From CAVXNP01 sp963763305 (lineage in GTDB: Bacteria > Pseudomonadota > Gammaproteobacteria > Xanthomonadales > Rhodanobacteraceae): a DNA stretch of 64,000 nucleotides. Shown in pieces: positions 1-7,335 of the stretch (position 1 is its first letter; each line of letters opens with the position of its first letter). Under the pieces are notes generated by a model, which was given only the letters and a program-made list of their open reading frames with translations, was not told where the DNA came from and made no database searches. The DNA lies in the NCBI GenBank assembly GCA_963763305.1, contig CAVXNP010000001.1, positions 744,001 to 808,000 on the forward strand, written 5' to 3'. Position numbers and translations under genes: made by a program.

Positions 1-22
1 CTGCACTCATCCTGCGACTGAC

Positions 23-52
23 AAAAAAGGCGGCCATCGGGCCGCCTTTTTC
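23..52 (-). terminator. Rho-independent terminator of infC
   Basis: A 7-bp perfect stem (GGCGGCC at 29-35, GGCCGCC at 40-46) with an ATCG loop is flanked by A6 at 23-28, which reads as a U-tract on the minus strand. It sits directly after the infC stop codon. The T-run on the other side would also allow it to act for plus-strand transcripts. Confidence 0.85.
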
Positions 53-54
53 GC

Positions 55-579
55 TTACTTCTTTTTCGGGCCGATCATCATGACCATCTGGCGGCCTTCC
101 AGGCGGGGGAAGGATTCCACCTGGCCGTTGTCGCCGACGTCCTCCTGGATCTTCCTGGCCAGGTTCTGGCCGAGATCCTGATGGGACATTTCGCGACCGC
201 GGAAGCGGATGGTCACCTTGACCTTGTCGCCCTCTTCCAGGAACCGCAGCATGTTGCGCAGCTTGATCTGGTAGTCGCCCACGTCCGTGACCGGACGGAA
301 CTTCACTTCCTTGATCTCGACCTGCTTCTGCTTCTTCTTGGCGGCCTGCGCCTTCTTCTGGTTTTCGAACTTGAACTTGCCGTAATCCATGATGCGGCAG
401 ACCGGCGGGTCGCCGTTGGGTTGGATCTCGACCAGATCCATGCCGGCTTCCTGCGCCAGCGCCAGTGCCTCGTCGCGGCTCAGAATGCCGAGCTGCTCCG
501 AGTCGCTGCCGATCACGCGTACGCGCGGTACGCGGATATCCAGGTTACGGCGGTTGCCCTTGTTGTCGGTGGTTGCGAT
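55..579 (-). CDS. infC: Translation initiation factor IF-3 (AUC start codon)
   Basis: IF-3 binds the 30S subunit, blocks premature 50S joining and proofreads start codon and initiator tRNA. The protein shows the IF3 N-domain (VRVIGSDSEQLGILSRDEAL), the linker lysine-rich helix (KKAQAAKKKQKQVE) and the C-domain ending in MVMMIGPKKK. The conventional start at GTG 516 would remove the conserved start of the N-domain. Reading upstream in frame adds 21 residues (IATTDNKGNRRNLDIRVPRVR) back to an ATC codon at 577-579, preceded by GGAGG (588-592) at 8-nt spacing. That gives 174 aa, the normal family size. A non-AUG start is the hallmark of IF-3 genes (AUU in E. coli), where it allows autoregulation by IF-3's own start-codon discrimination. 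The gene lies 27 nt after thrS, in the usual thrS-infC order. Confidence 0.93.
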   Translation of the reverse strand: MATTDNKGNRRNLDIRVPRVRVIGSDSEQLGILSRDEALALAQEAGMDLVEIQPNGDPPVCRIMDYGKFKFENQKKAQAAKKKQKQVEIKEVKFRPVTDVGDYQIKLRNMLRFLEEGDKVKVTIRFRGREMSHQDLGQNLARKIQEDVGDNGQVESFPRLEGRQMVMMIGPKKK

Positions 580-606
580 ACCACTATCCTCCAGAAGAAA
601 TATTGA

Positions 607-2520
607 TTAGACCGGGCGGCGATTGTCGCTTTCGGTCTGCAGACGTTGGATGAAATCGGCCAGCGGCATGCTGCCCAGATCCTCACCCGAACGGGTACGC
701 ACGGAAACGGCCCCCGCTTCCTTCTCGCGGTCACCGACCACGAGCAGATAAGGGACCTTCTGCAACGTATGCTCGCGGATTTTATATCCGACTTTCTCGT
801 TGCGCAAATCGGCCTCCACCCGGAAGCCTTTGTCGACAAGGGCTTGCGCTACCTCGGCGACGTAACCGGCCTGGGCGTCGGTAATGCTGAACACCACCGC
901 CTGCACCGGCGCCAGCCAGGTCGGCAGCAGGCCGGCGTGGTGCTCGATCAGGATGCCGATGAACCGCTCCATCGAGCCAACGATGGCCCGGTGCAGCATC
1001 ACCGGATGGCGTTTTTGCGAATGCTCGTCCACGTACTCGGCGCCCAGGCGCTCGGGCATCATGAAATCCACCTGCATGGTGCCGACCTGCCAGGCGCGGC
1101 CGATCGAGTCCTTCATGTGGTACTCGATCTTGGGACCGTAGAAGGCGCCCTCGCCCGGCAGCTCCTCCCATTGCACGCCGGCCACCGACAGCGCCTTGCG
1201 CAGGGCCGACTCGGCGCGGTCCCAGACCTCGTCCGAGCCGATCCGCTTGTCCGGGCGCAGTGCGATCTTCAGCGCGATGTCCTGGAAGCCGAAGTCGGCG
1301 TAGACCTGCATGGCCTGCTGGTGGAACGCGGTGACTTCGCTTTCGATCTGCTCGGCGGTGCAGAACACGTGGCCATCGTCCTGGGTGAACGCGCGCACGC
1401 GCATGATGCCGTGCAGCGCGCCGGACGGCTCGTTGCGATGGCAGCCGCCGAACTCGCCGTAGCGCACCGGCAGCTCGCGGTAGCTGTGCAGGCCGGTGTT
1501 GAAGATCTGCACGTGGCCCGGGCAGTTCATCGGCTTCAGCGCGTAGGTGTGCTTCTCCGACTCGGTGAAGAACATGTTCTCGGCGTAGTTGTCCCAGTGC
1601 CCGGACTTTTTCCACAGCGACACGTCCAGCACCTGCGGGCAACGCACCTCCTGGTAGCCGCTGCGCTTGTAGACACCGCGCATGTACTGCTCCACCTGCT
1701 GCCAGATGGCCCAGCCCTTGGGGTGCCAGAACACCATGCCGGGGCTTTCTTCCTGCTGGTGGAACAGGTCCAGCGCCTTGCCGATCTTGCGGTGATCGCG
1801 CTTTTCGGCCTCCTCCAGCTGATGCAGGTAGGCCTTCAGATCCTTGTCGTTGAGCCAGGCGGTGCCGTAGATGCGGGTCAGCATCGCGTTGTTGGAATCG
1901 CCGCGCCAATAGGCGCCGGCCACCTTCATCAGCTTGAACGAGCGCAGCTTGTCGGTATTGGGTACGTGCGGGCCGCGACACAGGTCGGTGAACTCGCCCT
2001 GGGTGTACAGCGACAGCTCCTCGTTGGCCGGGATCGACTCGATGATCTGCGCCTTGTACACCTCGCCCAGGCCGCGGAAGAACGCCACCGCTTCGTCGCG
2101 GGACTTCACCGAGCGCGACACCGGCAGCGCCTCCTTGACGATCTTGCCCATTTCCGCCTCGATCCTGACCAGGTCGTCGGGGGTGAACGGGCGCTCGTAG
2201 GCGAAGTCGTAGTAGAAGCCGTTGTCGATCACCGGGCCGATGGTCACCTGCGCGCCCGGGTACAGCCGCTGTACGGCCTGCGCCAGCAGATGCGCGGTGG
2301 AGTGGCGCAGGATCTCCAGCGCCTCGGGGCTCTTGTCGGTGACGATCTGCAGGCTGGCGTCGTGGTCGATGCAATGCTGCGCATCCACCAGCTTGCCGTC
2401 GACCTTGCCGGCCAGGGTCGCCTTGGCCAGGCCGGCGCCGATGGAGGCGGCCACGTCCTGCACGGACACGGGATGTTCGAAGGGCTTCTTGCTGCCGTCG
2501 GGAAGAGTGATCTGGATCAT
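607..2520 (-). CDS. thrS: Threonine--tRNA ligase
   Basis: Class II synthetase that charges tRNA-Thr and edits mis-charged serine. In order: TGS domain (MIQITLPDGS to about residue 62), second N-terminal editing domain with HSTAHLLAQA, catalytic core with the zinc-ligand motif MNCPGH and class II motif 2 (RYGEFGGCHRNEPSGALHGI), and a C-terminal anticodon-binding domain. Length of 637 aa is typical. The ATG at 2520 gives the conserved MIQITLPDG start; an in-frame TTG at 2541 would add MSVFNRP and looks less likely. It is the first gene of a thrS-infC unit. The roughly 200-nt leader up to the porin gene may hold regulation, but no tRNA-mimicking operator could be recognised by eye. Confidence 0.96.
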   Translation of the reverse strand: MIQITLPDGSKKPFEHPVSVQDVAASIGAGLAKATLAGKVDGKLVDAQHCIDHDASLQIVTDKSPEALEILRHSTAHLLAQAVQRLYPGAQVTIGPVIDNGFYYDFAYERPFTPDDLVRIEAEMGKIVKEALPVSRSVKSRDEAVAFFRGLGEVYKAQIIESIPANEELSLYTQGEFTDLCRGPHVPNTDKLRSFKLMKVAGAYWRGDSNNAMLTRIYGTAWLNDKDLKAYLHQLEEAEKRDHRKIGKALDLFHQQEESPGMVFWHPKGWAIWQQVEQYMRGVYKRSGYQEVRCPQVLDVSLWKKSGHWDNYAENMFFTESEKHTYALKPMNCPGHVQIFNTGLHSYRELPVRYGEFGGCHRNEPSGALHGIMRVRAFTQDDGHVFCTAEQIESEVTAFHQQAMQVYADFGFQDIALKIALRPDKRIGSDEVWDRAESALRKALSVAGVQWEELPGEGAFYGPKIEYHMKDSIGRAWQVGTMQVDFMMPERLGAEYVDEHSQKRHPVMLHRAIVGSMERFIGILIEHHAGLLPTWLAPVQAVVFSITDAQAGYVAEVAQALVDKGFRVEADLRNEKVGYKIREHTLQKVPYLLVVGDREKEAGAVSVRTRSGEDLGSMPLADFIQRLQTESDNRRPV

Positions 2521-2737
2521 GGGCCTGTTGAATACGGACAATAAAAAAGGACGCCGCGCGCCCTTTCGTCATGACGAGGATGGGTAGCGCGGAAGCTCAG
2601 CGTTGGATGCTCGTAGTCTCCATGTCGCACGCTCGACCGACGGTTTCCCGTGGCCACCTCATCTGTGGAATCAACGCAAAAAAGCTAGCCCGACGCCGAC
2701 GCGCAGTCAACCGCGGACAACGCGATGATACCCCGGA

Positions 2738-4081
2738 TCAGAAATAGAAGCCGAAGTTGACGTTGAAGCGATGTTCGACCTCGCCGTCGCCATCCATGCT
2801 GCCGCCGATGAACGGCTGGTTTCGGCCGATGACGAAGTCGAAGTAGGTATACAGGTCGCCAGCCGTGACACCAACACCCAGCACGTTCATGAACGTGCTG
2901 GGCAACATCCCCGACTTATGGGTGACCAGCGAGTAGTCGTTGTAGAAGTCGAGTCCATGGATCGGCCCCCACTGCACCGGCTGGTGATACTTCACGTTGA
3001 CCGTGTACGAATCGGCACGGGCGGCAATGGTGTCGTAGAACGCGTAGGCACCGACCGCCATACGCGTCGCGCCGCCATCGACGTGGTACGCGTAGTGGCT
3101 GGCCTGCGCCTGGACGTTCCAGCGCCCGTAGTCGGCATCGAGGTGCAAGGCATAGGCGTCGTAGGTGCCCACCCGCCGAGCGCTGCTTTCCAGGCCACCA
3201 TGCAGACCGGACGCGCCCACCTCGACCTTCAGATCCTCGCCAGGGGTGAAGGTATAGGCCGCACGGGCCGCGACCGTATCGGCCGTGCCGATCGGGCGCC
3301 GTGGGTCGGCGTACGTGCCTTCACCCGGCCCACGTACACCCACCACATTGTAGGAATAGCTGTGGGAGCGATTGCCGACATAGCCGTCCACCCCACCCAT
3401 CGCGTCGTTCTTGAAGAACGCCAGCTGGAGGTTCCACGGGTCACCGGAAAAAACGTACTCGACGCCGGTGTGGTAGGTGTCCTCCAGCCCCAGGTAGTAG
3501 TTGGAACTGAAGAAATAGTTGTGCGAGTTGTACGGCTGGTTGCCAAACGGGATCCGGGTGATCCCGACCTGCAGCTGCGAGGTCCTGCTGAAATCGTAGC
3601 CGAGCCAGGCAAACTTGATTGCGCTCATGTACTGGAACCAGCGCCACTCCGCCTGCAGCTCGATGTCGTCGACCCTGCCACGCAGGTTCAGCCGGAAGAT
3701 GTCGAAATCGGCATCGCCCACACGCCGCTTGTTGCCCCTGTCGTAGTCCTCGTAGGAGTACTGGAAGCGCACCGCGCCGCCCACGTGGATGCCTTCCTCC
3801 TTCTTGTCTGCCGGCTTGGCCCGCTCGCTCGCCTTGCCGGGTTTTGCCTTTGGCACCCGCGCCAGTTGCGTACGCTGATCCCTGGCTTGCGCCTGCTCCG
3901 TCTTGAGCTGCTGCAACTGCTGTTGCAGCGCCTGGATCTGCTGCTCCATGGCGCTGATTTTCCGGTCGACATCGGCCGAGGCCGGTGTCGCGCCGGCCGA
4001 CTGCGCCACTGCCTCGGAGAGTGGCGCAATGGCAACGCCGAGGGCACCCACAGCGGCAATGGTCGATGGCTTGATGATCAT
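2738..4081 (-). CDS. Outer-membrane porin with N-terminal coiled coil
   Basis: 447-aa predicted beta-barrel porin. The start chosen is ATG 4081 (MIIKPSTIAAVGALG), preceded by AAGGA at suitable spacing; an upstream in-frame extension lacks any signal. The features are a signal peptide ending near SEAVAQS, a heptad-like glutamine-rich stretch (about residues 38-62, DRKISAMEQQIQALQQQLQQ) and a basic linker. After that come alternating aromatic beta-strands (GGAVRFQYSYEDYDRGNK, WRWFQYM, NYYLGLEDTYHTGVEY) ending in a C-terminal phenylalanine (NFGFYF), the usual BAM recognition signal. The coiled coil plus barrel layout resembles DcaP-type trimeric porins; the substrate cannot be read from sequence. 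It stands alone, downstream-facing to thrS. Confidence 0.82.
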   Translation of the reverse strand: MIIKPSTIAAVGALGVAIAPLSEAVAQSAGATPASADVDRKISAMEQQIQALQQQLQQLKTEQAQARDQRTQLARVPKAKPGKASERAKPADKKEEGIHVGGAVRFQYSYEDYDRGNKRRVGDADFDIFRLNLRGRVDDIELQAEWRWFQYMSAIKFAWLGYDFSRTSQLQVGITRIPFGNQPYNSHNYFFSSNYYLGLEDTYHTGVEYVFSGDPWNLQLAFFKNDAMGGVDGYVGNRSHSYSYNVVGVRGPGEGTYADPRRPIGTADTVAARAAYTFTPGEDLKVEVGASGLHGGLESSARRVGTYDAYALHLDADYGRWNVQAQASHYAYHVDGGATRMAVGAYAFYDTIAARADSYTVNVKYHQPVQWGPIHGLDFYNDYSLVTHKSGMLPSTFMNVLGVGVTAGDLYTYFDFVIGRNQPFIGGSMDGDGEVEHRFNVNFGFYF

Positions 4082-4572
4082 GTGAAGTCCTTGATTGACG
4101 GGTGCCGCAGGACAACGTTGTCGCCGGCGATACCGATGCAAATCGACATGACAGGCGGGTTCCGGTGCCATGCCGGGCTCCGCTGCTGCAGTCCGGCCGG
4201 GCGGGGCCTGGACCGCACGCCTCACGACGCGGCCTGGCCTGCTACCTCACACGACCCGGCCGCGGGCTGGCGGCTCCGGGCCCACGCGGCATCGCATTTC
4301 GACCGAAGCTGACCAACAGCCAAGCAGGCAGCGGCGCAGCGTTCTCAGGCCCTGGCGCACAGCGGCGTCGATACTATCCGCGGCCCCGTCGCGGTCGAGC
4401 GAACGCAGACCACGCCGACGATGACGCTGCTTGATCGCTTTGCTCGGCACCGTCCAACCAGGCGCGACCTTGCGTGGTGCCCCCGCGTCCAGGCACCGCC
4501 CCTGCCGCCCGTGGCGAGGCAATTCCTGACGCAACCGTTACACTGCAAGGCCGGTTTCGAAAGATTTTTTCC
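4082..4572. other. Intergenic region between divergent porin and epimerase genes
   Basis: About 490 nt between two divergently transcribed genes, so promoters for both should lie here. It is GC-rich with no convincing coding pattern, no clear repeat and no recognisable operator. The last bases before the epimerase ATG contain T6 (4565-4570) but no strong Shine-Dalgarno. Confidence 0.5.
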
Positions 4573-5586
4573 ATGCGCATTCTGGTCACAGGTACGGCAG
4601 GATTCATTGGCGCGGCGGTGGCCCAGCGGCTGCTGGCCCGTGGTGACGAAGTCTGGGGCATCGACAATCACAACGATTACTACGATCCCGGCCTGAAGGA
4701 GGCCAGGCTGGCCCGGTTTGGCGAGCACCCGCGCTATACCCACCAGCGCGCCGACCTGGCCGATGGTGATGCGATCAACCACGCCTTCGGCCAGTTCCAG
4801 CCGCAGCGGGTGGTGAACCTGGCCGCCCAGGCCGGCGTTCGCTATTCGCTGGAAAATCCCCACGCCTACTGTCGAGCAACCTGGTCGGCTTCGTCAACAT
4901 CCTGGAGGCCTGCCGCCACCACGCCGTCGAGCACCTGGTATACGCCTCGTCCAGCTCGGTCTATGGCGCCAACCGCAAGATGCCGTTCTCGGTCGAGGAC
5001 GCTGTCGACCACCCGGTCAGCCTGTATGCGGCCACGCAAGAAGGCCAACGAGCTGATGGCGCATACCTACAGCCACCTGTACCGCCTGCCCACCACCGGC
5101 CTGCGGTTCTTCACCGTGTACGGGCCGTGGGGGCGGCCGGACATGTCGCCGATGCTGTTCGCCGACCGCATCATGCCGCGGCGAACCGATCGACGTGTTC
5201 AACCACGGCCACCACAGCCGCGACTTCACCTACATCGACGACATCGTCGAGGGCGTGGTCCGCACGCCTGGACCACGCCGCCCAACCCGACCCCGCCTAC
5301 GATCCGATGCGCCCCAGACCCGGGCACCGTCCGATGGGCCCGTATCGGGTCTACAACATCGGCAACGACCAGCCGGTGGAGCTGATGCGTTTCATCGAAG
5401 TGCTCGAGCAGCAGCTGGGCCGCACCGTGGAAGAAGCGCCTGCTGCCGATGCAGCCTGGCGACGTGCCCGACACCTATGCCGATGTCGCGGCGCTGCGAC
5501 GCGATGTGGGCTACAAGCCCACCACGCCGATCGAGGAGGGCGTGGCGAAGTTCGTAGCGTGGTACCGCGCGTATCATGGGTTGTGA
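4573..5586 (+). pseudogene. NAD-dependent epimerase, UDP-glucuronate 4-epimerase type (multiple frameshifts)
   Basis: Extended short-chain dehydrogenase acting on nucleotide sugars, probably UDP-glucuronate to UDP-galacturonate for envelope polysaccharide. The Rossmann start MRILVTGTAGFIG, the family phrase NDYYDPGLKEARLARF, the catalytic SSSSVYG and the YxxxK region (YAATKKANELMAH), then TGLRFFTVYGPWGRPDM and SRDFTYIDDIVEG can all be read, but only by changing frame five or six times. Shifts fall near 4868, 5038 (an extra C in ACG-C-AAGAAG), 5178, 5268, 5320 and 5430. The final frame ends ...FVAWYRAYHGL at 5586, a normal C-terminus. So every conserved block is intact and only the phase is lost, which suits sequencing errors better than long-term decay. 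The PAP2 gene follows at once. Confidence 0.85.
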
Positions 5587-5604
5587 CGCCCGCGCGGGGC
5601 TTCG

Positions 5605-6366
5605 GTGGCTGCGGCTGACCTGGCTCGTTGTCGCACCCGCCGCCCTCCCGGTTGGAGCTTCCCCCTGAAAGACCTGCGCCATCGCCTCGAACCCCGTCTG
5701 CTGGCGCTGCTGGCGATCCTCGCCGCGGCGCTGTGGGTGTTCATCGGTATCGCGGGGGAGATGACCGAGGGAGACACCCGGCAGCTGGACAAGATGATCC
5801 TGCTGGCGATGCGCGTGGCCGGTCACCCGGAGACTCCACTGGGGCCGGCCTGGCTGCAAAACGCCGCCCGCGACATCACCGCGCTCGGCAGCATGACCGT
5901 GCTGGGCCTGCTGGTGTTGGCGGCGATCGCCTTTCTGCTGCTGGCCGGTCGGCGCGCTCCGGCGCTGTTCGTCCTGCTGGCAACCACCGGCGGCACGCTG
6001 GCCTCCACCCTGCTCAAGCAGGGCTTCGACCGACCGCGCCCCCAGTTGTTTCCACACGGCGACCTGGTGGTCACCGCCAGCTTTCCCAGCGGGCACGCGA
6101 TGCTCTCGACGGTGGTCTACCTGACCCTGGGGGCGTTGATCGCCGAGACGGTGACCGGACGCCGCCTGAAGATCTACCTGATGGCCTTGTCGTGCAGCCT
6201 GGCGGCCCTGGTCGGCATCAGCCGGGTCTACCTCGGCGTGCACTGGCCCACCGACGTCATCGCCGGCTGGGCGGCGGGCGCGGCCTGGGCCCTGTTGTGG
6301 TGGCTGGGCGCCGAATGGCTCTCCCATCGGGCAGGCGACGCCGCAGCCCGCAGCCCATCGCGATAG
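5605..6366 (+). CDS. PAP2-family membrane phosphatase
   Basis: 253-aa membrane protein of the PAP2/PgpB superfamily, which dephosphorylates lipid phosphates such as undecaprenyl pyrophosphate or phosphatidyl-glycerol phosphate at the outer face of the inner membrane. All three catalytic motifs are present: KQGFDRPRP (138-146), FPSGH (160-164) and SRVYLGVHWPTD (206-217). There are about six hydrophobic segments (for example 31-50, 97-114, 119-136). The start is uncertain: GTG 5605 is the most upstream possibility in frame, with no strong ribosome binding site. It may be co-transcribed with the epimerase, which ends 18 nt upstream; an envelope-sugar/lipid-carrier link would make sense but is inference. 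Confidence 0.85.
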   Translation: MAAADLARCRTRRPPGWSFPLKDLRHRLEPRLLALLAILAAALWVFIGIAGEMTEGDTRQLDKMILLAMRVAGHPETPLGPAWLQNAARDITALGSMTVLGLLVLAAIAFLLLAGRRAPALFVLLATTGGTLASTLLKQGFDRPRPQLFPHGDLVVTASFPSGHAMLSTVVYLTLGALIAETVTGRRLKIYLMALSCSLAALVGISRVYLGVHWPTDVIAGWAAGAAWALLWWLGAEWLSHRAGDAAARSPSR

Positions 6367-6625
6367 CCAGACGGCGAGCCGCCGTGCCGGGTGCCGACCC
6401 CGCACGGACCCGGAGCGCGATCGTGCCGACGACCCTGCTGGCGCCAGCGCGGCAATAGCGCGCGGCCGGTGCGCTGGACGGGTGCCGCCGGCACGGCTTT
6501 CACGCTGGCGTGGCCACACCCCCGGCACACCCTCTTGGCGCGCCTGACGCCGGGCGAACTCCGATGACCGCGAGACACGTGGCCGCAATGCACGCGCGCG
6601 CCCGCAAGAGGCTCTTGCCATAAAC

Positions 6626-6646
6626 GCGAATAACTCTCATTATCGC
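6626..6646 (+). promoter_or_regulatory. Putative Fur box upstream of the DUF4405 gene
   Basis: GCGAATAACTCTCATTATCG contains a right half (TCATTATC) that matches the classical Fur-box half-site exactly, and a weaker left half. It lies 25 nt upstream of the ATG of the first gene in the iron-uptake block, where a promoter would be. Confidence 0.6.
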
Positions 6647-6670
6647 AGGCCCATTGTCGAGAACGCCTGC

Positions 6671-7195
6671 ATGACCTGGAACCACCTGCTGCACCGCTAC
6701 GGCACGCCCCTCACCGCCGGCCTGTTTGCCGTGTCCACGGTGTCGGGCGTGGCCTTGTTCTTCCACTGGGCCCCGGCCACCTTCCACGCCATGCACGAGT
6801 GGCTCAGCGTGTTGCTGCTGGCGCCGTTCGTGCTGCACCTGTGGAAGAACTGGAAGCCGCTGCTGGCCTACGCCAAACGCAGGACCTTGTTCATCCCGCT
6901 GATGCTGGCACTGTTCGCGGCGGTGCCGTTTGCGCTTACCGCCGGCAAGGGCCGCGCCGCCAACCCGGCCTTCCGGACCCTGGCGTTGATGACCCAGGCC
7001 CGCGTGGCCGATCTGGCACCGGTATTCCAGGCCACGCCGGAGGCCCTGCTGCAACGCCTGCGGCAGCGCGGCTACCAGGTGGCCTCCACCGATGAGTCGC
7101 CCGCCGCCATCGCCCGCGTCTCGGCCGTGTCGGCCAACGACGTGCTGTACGCGCTCATGTCCGCCAGACAGAGCAACCCGCCCGACCGCCGCTGA
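6671..7195 (+). CDS. DUF4405-like membrane protein of the iron-uptake block
   Basis: 174-aa protein with three predicted membrane helices (about 14-34, 44-60, 75-94) and a soluble C-terminal half. Histidines in the helices (for example HAMHEWLS and LHLWKNW) recall DUF4405 proteins, which resemble small b-type cytochromes or ferric-reductase-like domains. The C-terminal part (PEALLQRLRQRGYQV...NDVLYALM) looks like a small helical domain often seen in these iron-regulated proteins. It is preceded by a Fur-box-like site and followed by a second one and a TonB receptor. A role in reducing or releasing siderophore iron is a reasonable guess from context only. Confidence 0.75.
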   Translation: MTWNHLLHRYGTPLTAGLFAVSTVSGVALFFHWAPATFHAMHEWLSVLLLAPFVLHLWKNWKPLLAYAKRRTLFIPLMLALFAAVPFALTAGKGRAANPAFRTLALMTQARVADLAPVFQATPEALLQRLRQRGYQVASTDESPAAIARVSAVSANDVLYALMSARQSNPPDRR

Positions 7196-7239
7196 GCCCG
7201 CCTGGCGCCGGGCCAGGGGGCATACCCCTGCCAGTTGTT

Positions 7240-7259
7240 GCGAATGCTTCTCATTCTGC
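7240..7259 (+). promoter_or_regulatory. Putative Fur box upstream of the TonB receptor
   Basis: GCGAATGCTTCTCATTCTGC holds an inverted repeat GAATG-N5-CATTC, the core of many gammaproteobacterial Fur sites. It lies in the gap between the DUF4405 gene and the receptor, about 77 nt before the receptor ATG. Confidence 0.6.
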
Positions 7260-7335
7260 GTAACATGCGGCTCCAACCGCGCCGGTGCGCCCGACCCCGG
7301 CGGCCCCACCCGTTCCCACCCCATCAAGGATCCCG

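Noticed and set aside
646..2544. 632-codon plus-strand open frame opposite thrS (and similar long frames opposite the kinase, porin and Oar-like genes)
   Set aside because: High GC makes long antisense frames common; their composition is Arg/Ala/His-rich and they oppose genes with clear motifs.
2521..2737. thrS leader with a tRNA-like operator or attenuator
   Set aside because: Only a short GC-rich stretch is visible; no anticodon-arm mimic or clear terminator/antiterminator pair could be drawn.
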